DNA from: Micrasema longulum
Lineage: Eukaryota > Arthropoda > Insecta > Trichoptera > Brachycentridae
Length of the DNA: 64,000 nucleotides
Reading direction: 5' to 3'
NCBI GenBank assembly: GCA_022494885.1
Contig: JAGVSM010002426.1
Span: 62,001 to 126,000, forward strand
Shown here piece after piece: positions 37,647-49,165 of the stretch; within the stretch, counting starts at the first letter, position 1; every line of letters starts with the position of its first letter. The translations under genes and the position numbers were made by a program. Below the pieces are notes generated by a model that saw only the letters and a program-made list of their open reading frames with translations, had not been told where the DNA came from and searched no databases.

Positions 37647-37815
37647 GGCTTCCGTGGTGTAGTGGTCAAGACGCTTGACTCACGCACGGAAGGTTCCGGG
37701 TTCGATTCCCGGTGAGAACACAAAAATTAAAATGTGATTTTTCTCAAGCCTGGTTGTTCTGTAGTGTAATTCACCACTGTAATTGGGCCTCCTGGCCTGT
37801 TGTGGTGCAAAAAAA
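37647..37815 (+). mobile_element. SINE-C, tRNA-Val-like head, copy 2
   Basis: It starts ggcttccgtggtgtagtgg (box A), has gactcacgcac in the anticodon position and ttccgggttcgattcccgg as box B. The body has tgtgatttttctcaagcctg and ends ggcctcctggcctgttgtgg plus a poly-A run. A short (atgaa)n array follows to about 37840. It is not a functional tRNA because the acceptor strands do not match. Confidence 0.85.
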
Positions 37816-38249
37816 TGAAATGAAAAATGAAATGAAATGAGTTTTTTAATGGTTTTACCTCCCGTTAGGAACAATTTATCAAAAAAGCAAAACAATGGAT
37901 ACACGCCAAAATAAATATCTTTTGTGCGTAAAAATCATTATTCTAGTGCCATCATCCAGGAAGAAAATACGATAATACTTTCGTATGAAGACAAATCAGA
38001 CTGCGTATCTTTTTAAGGTGCCAGCTCACAAAAAAAATGCAGTATGAAATCATCTTTAAAATTATATGCATTTGATCTCCTTTTTCGTGGTGATTTGGAA
38101 AAACAGCTTTCGAGTTCAACGCTTGTCCAAGATTGTGATTTCGTTTTATTCACAGAACTTTATTCTTCTTTTGCTCAGACTCAAAATAAAATTGATAACA
38201 GACTAATGTTGTTAAATTAAACAAACTAACGACGGTCAGATATCCGTAC

Positions 38250-38400
38250 TATTTCAATAACACCCTTATTTCTATGACAAATAGTCAAATTCATGACTTA
38301 GGTAGTGTAATCGATACAAAACTAATGTTTAATATTCATTTTGAATTAGTTCTAAAAAAACAGACTAAATGGTTAGACTTATCATGCGGGTAGCGAAACC
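38250..38400 (+). mobile_element. small non-LTR retrotransposon RT fragment
   Basis: The forward frame reads NNTLISMTNSQIHDLGSVID and then TKLMFNIHFELV. This matches the 'I...V.DLGV..D..L.F..HI' block that follows the FADD motif region in Jockey/CR1-like reverse transcriptases. A stop occurs soon after SCG. Flanking DNA at 38040-38220 may contain more of it, out of frame. Confidence 0.55.
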
Positions 38401-39004
38401 ATTTAAACATGCAGAGACACATAAAATTTGATCTTTTTACCATAATGTTAGTACTAAAATTCTAGAAAGGGACGATTTTTTTTTATTTTAACAGGTCGAC
38501 TACCAATTCAATCTTGATTTCTGTGACAATGCTAAAAGTATGCTGTACTATGAAGTAAATTTTTTTAAATCGAAGAATAACGTTGGACCAGTTATTTTTG
38601 TACAAATTAATAAACAATAAAATTGAGTACCCTACTCGAGTACCATCTACTTAAAAGACTTCTATTCCGTATGTCATCTAGACCAACAAGACAAAATGTT
38701 CCATTTTAAACTAACAACGTGTCGACGAACTATTTTAAACAATTTATAATACCTAGAATATGTGAGCAATATAACTATAGATTTACCGTAACTGATATGT
38801 TTCATGGCAATGAATGTTAATATAAGTCATAGAAATATTGAAATCTGCAGATATTTCATAAATTTTATTTTTATATAAATCGTTTTCTTTTTTATATTTA
38901 ACATAGTTTGAATTGTTGTTTTAAGTGTAAACATTTTTTTCGGTATGTGCATGGATGTCCTAGACTAATATAAAAACACAAATTACAAAAGGGATGGAGA
39001 ATAC

Positions 39005-39322
39005 CTTACATAAGGGAATATGGAAGTCAAGGCATTTACAGGGCTTATGACCTGTCATTGGCTGGTTTAAGTGGCCACTTTACACACTGTGTAACATTCG
39101 CCATTTTGCCTATGTTTGAACATCCATTTTTCTTCAATTCTTCCATTTGCTGATTTTAGTGAAGTTAAAGAGCTGACACCTTTATTGTTGTGAAGAGATT
39201 TATCTGACTGAATTATTTCGCATACTAGGCAACGCTTAAAAAAATTTTTTAAATTTTTAAACTGCTTCTTGGACCGGTTGGTTTCATTACAATATTTGAG
39301 TTTGTCCAAATATTGTAATATA
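39005..39322 (-). repeat. Rep-1 copy 5 (reverse), well preserved
   Basis: The forward strand has cagggcttatgacctgtcat, ggctggtttaagtggccact, ttacacactgtgtaacattc, gaacatccatttttcttcaa, a gagctgacacctttatt block, ctaggcaacgc and ggaccggttgg. It ends in attacaatatttg ... caaatattgtaat, a perfect 13-bp hairpin around agtttgtc. An 80-residue reverse frame spans it, but stops interrupt the same frame in other copies. Confidence 0.7.
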
Positions 39323-39509
39323 GGTGCAAAAAATTGTAAATACGTTTTTTACGTACAGTTTGTTTAACCAATAAAATAAATTAATTAGTAGAATAAATAT
39401 TGCGTCCCGTATGCCTTGCGATCGGAGCCTGCAATACGTTCACACGGGCCGAACTCGAGACTGTCGCTAGCCGCATTCAAAGCGCACCTCGGCCGTAGTT
39501 TACAGACCC

Positions 39510-39622
39510 CTGGCATAGACTATGACCCCACTATGTGGTTTGCCGGCACATAGCGTCATACGCCGCCCTGGCATAATCTAGATCCCGCTATTCAGTATAA
39601 CAGTGTCGCCATACGCCGGATA
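39510..39622. repeat. degenerate two-unit tandem repeat
   Basis: Units of about 55-57 nt start cctggcatagactatgaccc (39509) and cctggcataatctagatccc (39567). Each continues with c(a/g)ctat and ends catacgccg. The unit boundary cuts across the putative hAT right terminus, which complicates that call. Confidence 0.55.
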
Positions 39623-39884
39623 TTGATATTCACTTGTCGGTGCATTATTCCTTTGTCTCGATTTTTTCCCTCTCCGGTCTATAGATTCTCGCCGTTTAAG
39701 GGAATTTATATTGAGTCGGTTACAGCGCTTAAGGCGGGTGATTTTATGCATTGATCCGTTTTTGGTATTTAATCTGCGAATAATTTTGTTTTTCATCTCT
39801 TCTTATATACAATTTGAAATTTTAATTTTAATCTAGACAAACAGTTTTTTGTAAGTTATATTCTGAGTTTGTTTTAATATTTTA

Positions 39885-40090
39885 AGATTAGGCGGGATTT
39901 CACTCTGAAGGGAGTTATAACGATCAAAATTTATTAACACTGAGAGGGCAAACATTGTTGAGAATGGAAGGCAGAAATGTAACAAAGTGTGTAAAGTGTC
40001 CGCTCAAACCAGCTAATAACAGATCATGAGCCTTATAATTGCCTAGACTTCTAAGTTTCTCCAGTTCTCTCTGTGTTGTAAAAAAATCCA
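39885..40090 (+). repeat. Rep-1 copy 6 (forward, diverged)
   Basis: It contains gaatggaaggcagaaatgta, acaaagtgtgtaaagtgtcc, gctcaaaccagctaataaca, gatcatgagccttataattg and cctagacttctaag in forward family order. The 5' part (actctgaagggagttataac) resembles the 'aactcc..aggga' end seen inverted in other copies. Confidence 0.5.
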
Positions 40091-43035
40091 AATATTTTTG
40101 TTTTCAAACTTCGATACATTTTTGAAAATGTAATAAGACAAAAAAAAATATCTAACTAGAGTTATCTGACTGAGGCTCTACGTTACTCGGTCAAGTAGTT
40201 TGGTTTATTTTATTGAATTTTAATTAGTTACAGTACCTAAACACATGTGTATCTGCTCGTTAACTTGATTTGACCTTAAAATATCACACAATATAATCTC
40301 AGATTTTTAAAGATTTCTATAATTATATCCGAACGATATGTGTTTGAAAATCCCACTAACTCCCAATTAAAATGAATTATTAAACAGAAGAACCGAGCGA
40401 CTACTGGAAAGTTTTATTTAAATCCAGTATTTTTACTATAATTTATATTCATCTCTAAGTGCATCAAAAAATATCGTTTTGCGTATGCGAAATCCAAATA
40501 CCGGATTTAAATCAAACTTTTCAGAAGTCGTTTAGTTCTTGCATTGAGCAATTATTTTTGACTGGCGATTAGTGGAATTTTTCAAATTAAATGTTAACTA
40601 TTGTGAATTGCTGATACTGTTGTGAATTGAAATTAAATAATAAGTACTTTAATATTTTATCGAGTCCTCTCTAACTGAGTAACACCACACTACGCTGATG
40701 CTCTGGCTACCAACAGTCCAGGTTCTAGTTATTATCTTTGATTTTTTTTATTTTCATAGACACGTATTATGTGTTTCGGTTTAGCACAAAACATGCATTT
40801 TTTTGTAAAAGCATCTAAACATTAATACATCTTAATAAACGAACACTTTAATTTACAATAAAAACCTTTTTTTTCCTAGCTTTCGTATTTTTCTTTGCTT
40901 TTTTACTGTAAATTTTCCCTCAGTTATCTTAAATTAGGGGTATAATACATCATAAAGAAACAAAGAAAATCCTTTTACCACAAACAGTTCCGAATATAAT
41001 AATATTTTCAATTAAATCCACCGATCCCACCAAATGTTTGCCCTGATGAATACAGCTCAGTTTACAATTTTCAATTAAATTTTCCCGCCAACGGCTTTGG
41101 AGAAGCTTTTCCCGCCCTGAAAAAAGCGCCCCGTTCGGCATAACTTGGCGGCCGATTATCGTGTTTGCCCTTTCGTTTTGGGAAAACGTGAATTCGTTTG
41201 TTTATCCCTTGTTAACGGTGTGATTTCTGTTTACATGTTCGGATGTTCTATTTTCTATTCATCTTTTACGTATACCCCTGACACTTTGGTAGTTAATCTT
41301 TTACCTTCCTGGAAATACGTACGCAAAACTAAGTTATGCATTAAAATGGCATTTCTGCCATATTTTGAAGCGTTTTTTTCATTCCTATTTCATTGTTAAG
41401 GGAAAAGTATAATTTTCTTGCATAAAAGTCGAAATGACATTTCGCAATATCAAAAACGGTTTAATTTGTAAGCACTCTTCCCGCGAATGAATTACCTTTG
41501 AAATGTATAAAGACCGGAGGTTTTATTATTTCCTTTCAAAGTAAGAGCCCCGTATCACTTTGAAACATTTCTACTCGCCGAAAATTTTATGTATACAGAA
41601 TTCAAATTTCAAAAGTATAAAAAGTGTAAAAAAATTCACCCTCATATTTTATTTAATAACGTAAATGAAACTCCCTAAAGGACACATTTCTACGGCGATG
41701 CCGCACTGCCCCGAATATTCTGATTCCGGACAAAAAAGTGTCAGAAATTAAAATAACGAATCGCGAAAATATCATTTTTTCCCGGCGGTATGGGATTAGC
41801 CTCGGTAGCGAGAGCTGGGGGAAGAAACTCCACTCTCCTCCCCCTCACCCAGCATAGGTCCTCCGCCTAATGGTAACATTTACATTCGACTCGCACTCAT
41901 ATATTTTTTCCCGCAAATGCGTAAATGTAGATTTTTATTCCAAAAGTCCGCCGCGCGAAGTGCCTCAGGTCTTGACACACGCCGCCGTGTCGGAAGGTGT
42001 CAGGTGAGCTTTAAATTATTGTATTACGAGCTCGTAAATCGTAAATGTCATATTTTCCAATCATGATACATACTACTGTTTGTTAAATACTAGGACGGTA
42101 CGGTTCATTTATCGAAATTACGACTACAATAGCGAAATGTAATCATTTGACTAACGATAGTTTAAAAACTATTTTGTTTTACTCCAAATCAAGCTAACTG
42201 AAATATTAAAAAAAAAAAAAAAAAAAACAAAAATTAAACGAAAAGAAATTTAACACAAATCAAGTTCAGCGATTAAAACATAACATGATCTAAATATATC
42301 TATAATACAATAAATATGACACAATTGCCGTACACTATTATGGCTTGTACTTGTAATCCGTAAATAAGTCCCATTCGTTTTTAAATTGTCAATAGAAAAA
42401 TATTTTTTTGTAGGCTGCTTTAAAAGAAACAGTGAAAAAAATGTTCGCGCGATTGCTAAAATGACTTCTCGATGTTAATTTGCGGTAAGGAAAATATTTC
42501 CGTTAATAACGAATTCTTGGTTTTCCACAAACAACATTATCGCTTAGAAAACATTTCTAAATACAACAAATGTGTTTTTCGACAGAATACTTTCGGTGTT
42601 TCCCTTTCATTTTTTATCCCTCGTAGAAATTTGCGCTTAGAAAATAACTCATAGCGGTTTCCATGGAGCAGGATCATAGGCTTTACAACTTTCGGGTCCG
42701 CTACCACAAAAACTCTTGGGACCACACGTTTCAATTATATACATTTTAATGTAATGAAAATCTCGAACTAAACATTCACATTCACATAGGTAAATATTTG
42801 TAGCTATCTAAATCATATATACGAGTATATTCTCTGCTCACTATCCGTCCTTGAATCCATTACTTCGGAATTAATTTTGGTATTTTAAAAAAAATTTTTT
42901 ACTAAATAATATAGTTACATAAAATGATACATGTTTAATTTTCTATTACAATCTACTTTTATATATTAAGGTTATATTGAACTGTAAATGTAAAAAATTA
43001 AACCTAGTGCATTTTTCTTTTATAACTTTATTTCA
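40091..43035. other. non-coding stretch with a CpG-bearing block
   Basis: No exon was recognised. From about 41000 to 42010 CpGs cluster (cccgccaacggctttggaga, cggcggtatgggattagcct, ccgccgcgcgaagtgcctca) in otherwise AT-rich DNA, with no transposon hallmark. This is a candidate regulatory region. A pure A run of 20 lies at 42208-42227, possibly the tail of an unrecognised retroposed copy. Confidence 0.4.
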
Positions 43036-43039
43036 ATTA

Positions 43040-44150
43040 TTTCAGTTTGCTTAGACATGCGTCAAAAATCCATTGCTGTGTTTCTAGACTTATCAAAAGC
43101 ATTTTTCACCGTCTTCCATAAAAAAACTAATGTACAGACTCAAAGAATCGGTATAACTACAAAGGAATTACAGTGCTTTAAATGCTTTTTAAGCAAAATA
43201 ACTCAAGATACAATAATTAGGCAACCCAACAACTAAGGTTCTACTAACAGTGTAAATCAACATTTTACTCACAATGTCTCACAAGAAAGTTACTGGGTCC
43301 CATTCTATTCCTTATTTATATTTATTAACTTTGCGAGTTACCGCCACTAAAACAATTGCATTTGCCGATGACACCATGCTATTTTACGAGGCTTACGTAG
43401 AATGAAGATTATAAAAAGACTGGTATAAACAAATGGCTTGAAGAGAACTTGTTCTTGTTCTGTCAACGGCCATTCCAAATTAATAATGTACTGGTAATCC
43501 ACACGTGTTCTGACTTGTCCATGCACTGCATATGCAACAATATTTTTAAAATATATATATATATTTGATACTTGAGAAATTACATTGATAAAAGTCTTGC
43601 CGGTAGTTCCCATGTCAATCATATGTATGACGAAAAATTACTTTTATGTTTAAAGCGCTTCGTGGTATAATTAATTGGTCGTTACTTAAAAGTATTTACT
43701 TTTCTTTCTTTCAATCAACGGCAACGTATGGTAATATTGGATTTGGAGGCAGCGCTGCTAGCATATTGGATCCAGCCTTTAAGGTGTAAAGTCATACTTA
43801 CGACAATGAAAAAAGTTCCTTTACGCTACCTATAAAAAGAACTATTTAAAAGCTGTAAAATTTTTGATTTGCGCACCTATTTGTTAAAGAAGCACTCGTG
43901 AACTTCTGGAAATCTAAAGATAAAATAATATAACAACAAAATATACTAACTCAATCTGTGGGAAGAATAAATAACACTGGTCCGAACACTCACTCGAAAC
44001 TGGCCCAAAGAAACTTTACCTCCCTGACCCCTTAAGAAATGTTTTAATCGTCTTCCGGCAGTCATAAAGCGTTTTAAGGGTGCAGACGTATTTAAGATAG
44101 GTATTTCTAATTGGCTGCTACACATCGATGGGGTCTTAATTCATCACTGG
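43040..44150 (+). mobile_element. decayed non-LTR retrotransposon with reverse-transcriptase motifs
   Basis: Forward frames give KSIAVFLDLSKAF (RT motif with the first catalytic Asp), then after a frameshift LGPILFLIYI, then TIAFADDTMLFYE containing the FADD catalytic pair, then INKWLEENL. Around 43730, TATYGNIGFGGSAASILDPA fits the 'YG...WG' region of the C-terminal part. Frameshifts and stops are numerous, so it is inactive. The clade is Jockey/CR1-like by motif order. No matching 3' tail was identified; the 3' limit is approximate. Confidence 0.75.
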
Positions 44151-47100
44151 CGATTTGGCATTGATTTGGAATTTACAGCTTACGATTGTTTACTGCCACA
44201 CATGAATAAATATCATGTCAATTAAGGGACAGTTAATAAAATAATGTCTTTATTTGGGCTTGTAATTAAAATTGGAGTATTTTTTAATAGGGCGGATGGA
44301 AATGTTACCGTCCGCAACGTATTTTCGAGTCCTTTAAATTGGTTCGAGGGAGAATAACGCAAAGGGCTAACCGAATATCACTCAAGTAAAACGTACACAT
44401 TATACGTACATAAAATATGTACGCACAATAGACATTTCATGCGGATTTCGCATGCGGTGGTATTTTTTCACTCACAAAACTAAATGCCATTTAATCCAAG
44501 AAGTTTTATGGGGAAAAGATGACTGGGCAATTTATCAAGAAAATATACGAGTGAGAATAGCATTTTTTGAAATATAATATCTTATCTAGCGCGAGGCGTT
44601 TAAATAGGGAATTTCTAGATTTTTCAAAAATATTATATCGTATCACCCGGAGCAAATGATACGCATTTTACAATTATTCAGCTTTATAATAATTAATGTA
44701 GGAAATTTTCAATATTGTAAAATAAATTTCCTCAGGATGTTTGCGGTTCTCTGTCAAATATATACTAAATGAGTACAGTTAGTTGTGACATCTCGCGTAG
44801 GCTTCTTATTTGAAACACGGGTTTTAAAAATAAACTCCTTCGCTTGAAGTTACAGAGATGAGCCTTATGTTTTATATTAATTTAGTTTTTCGGGGCACAG
44901 GGCACTGGGCACGTTCCTGAAGCTCGTTTATCCCCAATTTCTATTAGTACCTTAAATCTTATTGAATTTCCACTTTGCCGCCTTTTTTCGTCGTTCTCTT
45001 TCTCCTGTCTGCTCGCTTTTTTACTTTCGCTTTCCTTTTATTAGCAGTTTTTGTCGATACGCGTTGAAAATTCCTTTGTTCGTCGCTCTCATCGAGATTT
45101 GCAAGCAGCCGCCGATACGCTCAGGGTTACTCTCCGAATCAATTAAAAGGATTTCCTCATCTCGGTGATTCGGGGGTATTATAGCCCGGCAATATATTTC
45201 GATCGGTCTTCTTCCCGGGAAAAAACACAATCAGTGTTCCTTTTATTTACATAATAAAAATTGATCCCTTCGCAGTCTTCTTATTTGCGCAGAAAATGAG
45301 AGCTTAATAGAAAAGTGGCTGGTTCTACAAAAACAACTTCCAATCAAGAAAAAATCTCGTAAAGAAAATTTTATATTAACTTTCTTCTTCCACGTAGCAT
45401 TTGATTAAAAAAATCCTCCGCATAAAGCAAAACTTTTATTATATTCCTCATAGTTAATGTGTGTTTAAACTTTTACTCATTTATCCTTGAGAATGAACAA
45501 TTTTTAATTTTAGGATTTATATTATGATGAATGCAAAAATGTAATTTTCTGATAATATATAGCTGTTTGGCAATAAATCTCTTCCGCCCTGTAAAGTCCT
45601 GTGTCCGAACGCATCCAATCCGCCTCGGGAACTACCGCTAGATTTATGAGCAGTTGAGTGAGCCAGTGATGGCTATCACATTTCATTCCATGCTAATCAA
45701 CATTAAAAATACATTAAGTTTAAGGTTGCCGATCCCACCCTTGAACTAATGAATGCTTTGAGAATGGAATAACTAAGGCAGGGCGAATCATACAGCGGTT
45801 AGGGTGAAATCTCTTTAAAAACAAACAATAGATTTAAGTTATTAAAGTTCTCGACGTGCTATATAACAAAATCACCTCTTTTACTAATATAAAAGTTATT
45901 TTGAATCGCTTAAATGAGTATTTTTTACCCAATTCTGTTAAAACATCTAAAAAAATGACAAGTTAAATCGTTTTAAAAATACACACTATTTAGAATATTT
46001 ATAAATGTGTTCACCTTCAAAGAAGTTTTTGTAAATGAATAACTGAATAACTTATAAAGCAGGTATGTTAGAATCTTTACAAATATTTTCCAGGTTCAGA
46101 AAGTCTTTTCTTTGGGAAACGGAAGATACTTCAGTGGATAAAAATAATTAAGGATATTGTTGGTCTCGATCTGTATTAACAATTAAACTGCGATTCAAAC
46201 AAAAATCTCCTCCTTGTAAAATAATATCCGCGCTTCGTTAGACACTGAGATTTTATATAAAATACTTTTAGACAGAAGAAAAAAGAGATTAGGCTTCCCA
46301 CAAATGAACCCTCATTTCGTTTTCAAATGGTCATTATCAATCACAAAAGCCCTCTGTCATTCACAGTGATAGCAATTCTTTTCAACTTGTTTCAACGCCG
46401 CAAACATCTGTGCTTTTAGAAAAATGAAAAATTCTTATTAATGTTTTTAATTAATAATTATTCTCGGATTCCAGCCTCAATTATTTCTCGTTTTTCTTTA
46501 ATAAGTCTTAGAACATTATACTCACCTTAAAACGCAAACTGACTTTAATGTATATTTTCATGTCGCTTTATTTTAAATAGGCGTCTCGAGTTGGTAAAAA
46601 AATGAAATATAATTTTTGTTTAACTTGGAATTAGGCCTTTACTTTAATCCCTCATTCCTTGTTACCTGGAGTGTAAATATTTCAATGGTTCCGTAGTATA
46701 TTTTCGAGAGATGTCTGCTGTCGATCTCGGGAATTCTCCTCCCTCTCCGTTTGAAACAACCCCGTTTCAGTTTGCGGAGACGACTTAATTTTAATCCGAA
46801 CTTCTTAAATACCTGTAATTTCCTTCAAGCATCCAGCGGCAGCGTCCGTAGTCGCGGTTAATTGTTTGACTCCCCGACAACTTGCTCGGAGGTGATATAA
46901 ACCCTGGCCTCTGAATTCAGAAAAGAAAACTTTTTCCCTACCCGCTATATAAGGACTGCATAATGAATGAACGGTAATTATTCTTACGTCCCCTTCTCCT
47001 CTGTCCGCCTTTATTTTCTCCAACCCCCTTTGCCCTGCCCTCGCCCGCTAGTTTTTATTGCGCCTTCGGTGATTCGAGTATGCAAAACGCGAAGCGCGCT

Positions 47101-47639
47101 CGCTTTTATTGTGGATTTGCGAGCGTTTACTTTTACGCAGTAAAAAGACCATAATATTTTTCGCCCTGTTGAAAACTGCTTTCGGCCAACATTATCTTCT
47201 TCGATGTTAATGACACTATTTCCGATCTATACTTCGTCACATTAGAAGACGTTACAAGCAGTTTACGACGCATTCTTTCTGATACTTGTAGTTCATTGCG
47301 GCTTGTCGTTTTACGGTTTTACAACTGGACTTAAAAAGAAGTTGCAGTCGTAAAGAGTATGAAGCATTTGAGACTCGCTTATTTTTTAATAGTCGAACGA
47401 TTGATAATATATTGACATAAGGCCAATGTCACAATTAATTCCATAAAGGTCCAAATAATTTAATTAGATTCCGAAAGAGTTAGAATTTATATTATTATAG
47501 TGGAATAACGTGGTCACAGTATTATTTCATCATTCAAATTTTATGCCCCAATGTCCAAAATGTGTAGATTAGTCAATTCATCACATGACTTGGAATTTTT
47601 TAGGATAGATTTTCCGGATTTTCGTAAATCTCTTCGCGA
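44151..47639. other. non-coding stretch with two long CpG-bearing blocks
   Basis: Blocks at 44290-45240 and 46540-47340 are markedly less AT-rich (gcagccgccgatacgctcag; ccagcggcagcgtccgtagt; cgcgaagcgcgctcgctttt) and show no repeat signature. Frames within them do not resemble proteins. They are the nearest such blocks upstream of the Rbp6 exon. The rest is AT-rich, with nothing recognised. Confidence 0.4.
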
Positions 47640-47852
47640 CTAAACAGTGTGGAATGAAGTTGGATTGACATGGTTAAGCTCAAAGTTTTAGGTCTTTCGT
47701 TTTTTTAATATATTGTTTACAGTTATTGTTTTGCCCTTGTTTGTCTTTGCCAAATAGTTTTATGTTCTTTTTGTTCAGTTTCTTGCATTTATGTTTTTTC
47801 ATGTAACTGTTGTAATTGGCTTAGGCCGTATATACAATAAATAAATATTCTA
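47640..47852 (+). mobile_element. LINE-type 3' UTR and tail
   Basis: A T-rich stretch ends with gtaattggcttaggccgtat atac and then aataaataaata. This is the layout of the LINE 3' ends at 16.5 kb and (inverted) 1.0 kb: a ggc..gt.tac block followed by taaa repeats. No ORF remnant was identified upstream. Confidence 0.45.
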
Positions 47853-47924
47853 GATTTAAATTCGTTGCAACAGATAGTATAAAAAAATTTCGAAAAGGAA
47901 ATACAGTAAATGCATTAACAGAAT

Positions 47925-48105
47925 TTATGACCTTTGGCTGGTTTAAGTGTCTGGTCTGGTCATAAGCCCTGTAAATGCCTAGACTCCCATATTCCCTTCT
48001 CAAAAATGTTTTCCCTCTCTGTTGCAAACAAATTTATAATGAACAACTCCTTGAGGAGAAAATCCAGCTAGTCTGCAAGCATTTGGACATACTCAAAACT
48101 TATTC
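47925..48105 (+). repeat. Rep-1 copy 7 (3' half)
   Basis: It contains ggctggtttaagtg joined to ggtcataagccctgtaaatg, then cctagactcccatattccct, tctcaaaaatgttttccctc, gaacaactccttgaggagaa and aatccagctagtctgcaagc, ending catttggacatactcaaaac. It is truncated at the 5' side and contains an internal inversion junction (ggctggtttaagtg is in reverse-copy orientation). Confidence 0.6.
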
Positions 48106-48542
48106 TAGAGTCCAGACTTAACACAAAATTTTCTAATAAGTCGGGCCATCAAAATTAAAAATTGTGCTACGGTAAAATGGTGTATTGTTTGTTTTAAATA
48201 AAATATATTTGTAACTCAAATAACTGATTCGTATTATTTTTATTATACAGTTATGTTAATAAAAAAAACAGTCAATTTTCCTTTAAGGTTTCAACTTTTT
48301 TTGGTTATGTGTCAATTTGCCTCATAAATTTTATTTTATAAAAAAAATTGTTTACTATAATATATATATAATATTAAAAAAATATGCAACGCATTGCTTC
48401 GTAATGAAACAATTCGCAAAATATGTTTGTTTCGATTAAATTGGAGTTGAGTCTATTATTTTATTCCACACATTAGTAATGATTAATATGCCTGATTTAT
48501 AAACTTCTGTATCTGACTGTAATGTTTTTAATGACTTTTCAG

Positions 48543-48635
48543 ATGGTTACCAGGACAAAGAAAATCTTCGTAGGTGGGCTGTCGGCTCCCACAACGTTGG
48601 AAGATGTTAAGAACTACTTTGAGCAGTTTGGACCG
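48543..48635 (+). CDS. Rbp6: Rbp6 (Musashi family) exon encoding the start of RRM2
   Basis: The exon encodes 31 residues, starting [14 protein letters not shown] and ending [19 protein letters not shown] is the RNP2 strand of the second RNA-recognition motif of Musashi-type RNA-binding proteins, which bind UAG-containing 3' UTR sites and control translation. MVTRTKK is the conserved end of the RRM1-RRM2 linker. [10 protein letters not shown] distinguishes Rbp6 from vertebrate MSI1/2 (SVNTTVEDVK, SANTVVEDVK) and from Drosophila msi. The boundaries are clear: ctgac branch-point-like at 48513-48517, pyrimidine-rich ttttcag acceptor (AG at 48541-48542) and CCG|GTAAGT donor (GT at 48636). Both ends are phase 0, and the preserved reading frame across the whole exon argues against a pseudogene. 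The RNP1 strand (RGFGFVTF) must lie in a following exon, which is not in this window as far as I can see. Confidence 0.93.
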
Positions 48636-49051
48636 GTAAGTCTGCATTATTGTTTACGCTTTTACGCGTTTATTGTTTTAGATGAACAAACAAAAGAAAG
48701 TTTATCTTTGCCTCGCACGCCGTCTCAAGAACTTTTGTATATCTTTTGCGAGTATTATTTTTGTTTCATTTCAACTAATTACACGCAAAATTACGAAGAA
48801 GTACCAACTAACCGACTTCTATAAATGTAGTAACAGAGAATAAAATATTATTTTTCAACTAACAGTTTAGGTTTTCCCGCATTTTTGCATTTTCTCAAAT
48901 AATGCACACTTATTATTTTTTATTTGTTAATCCACTTTAAAGTCTTCCCTTGTTTTTATTGGCTTCTACGTCTAGTAAAATATGCATTATAAATTAAACA
49001 ATCTCATCTTTACTGTGCAAACTATTTTCTTCTTCTTTTTCAAATCTGCTC
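48636..49051 (+). other. start of the downstream Rbp6 intron
   Basis: The intron begins with the donor gtaagt. An in-frame read-through continues to a stop near 48822, but its sequence loses all RRM similarity at the donor, so it is intron. Nothing else was recognised. The intron apparently continues past the window end. Confidence 0.7.
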
Positions 49052-49165
49052 CTAAGTGGAGCATGTGGACATTACCAGTTGCCTCCGGGAGACCCTATCG
49101 CCAGCTAGCACTCTCGCCTTCTCCACGTTAATCCAGTGCCCCTTAGTTCCACCGAATAAAATCAG
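49052..49165 (-). mobile_element. Penelope-like endonuclease C-terminal fragment (tentative)
   Basis: The reverse-strand frame reads GTKGHWINVEKARVLAGDRV and then SRRQLVMSTCST before a TAG. The pattern 'H.I.W..A.VLA.....RR..' is typical of the C-terminal end of GIY-YIG endonuclease regions in Penelope-like retroelements. The fragment is short, the usual EA.EI continuation is not evident, and the block is GC-richer than its surroundings. It would fit with the hammerhead-like motifs elsewhere in the window. Confidence 0.35.

Larger units (their letters stand above)
36899..39515. mobile_element. possible hAT-type element, with nested repeats
   Basis: The left end is aggggtgtttaaactacagc (from 36904). 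The reverse complement of the right end is caggggtctgtaaactacgg (from 39512). Both continue into GC-rich DNA with a 'cgcggtcc' / 'ggccg' flavour, typical of hAT termini. An identical 8-mer, tagactat, lies just outside each end (36891-36898, 39516-39523). It is offset by 3-5 bp from the expected CAGGGG starts, and the right flank belongs to a degenerate tandem repeat, so the target duplication is not certain. The interior holds SINE-A, SINE-C, LINE and Rep-1 pieces and no recognisable transposase. Confidence 0.35.

Noticed and set aside
37647..37720. Functional tRNA-Val gene
   Set aside because: The acceptor-stem strands do not pair, and the unit continues into a repeated SINE body also present at 29.3-29.5 kb.
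40680..40745. Possible tRNA-like SINE head (gtccaggttctagttatt)
   Set aside because: Box B is a poor match, and no box A or shared body was found.
42208..42227. Poly-A run as the tail of a processed pseudogene
   Set aside because: No upstream sequence resembles an mRNA, and no target duplication was visible. It is treated as a homopolymer.
48522..48542. Upstream in-frame ATG as the coding start
   Set aside because: The 21 nt are a typical intron end (pyrimidines plus CAG). MFLMTFQ does not match the conserved linker preceding MVTRTKK. It is kept only as a possible minor alternative start.
48636..48824. Read-through extension of the Rbp6 exon
   Set aside because: RRM similarity stops exactly at the GTAAGT donor, and the following residues do not match the conserved VEDAMLM / IEDAMLM continuation of Musashi proteins.
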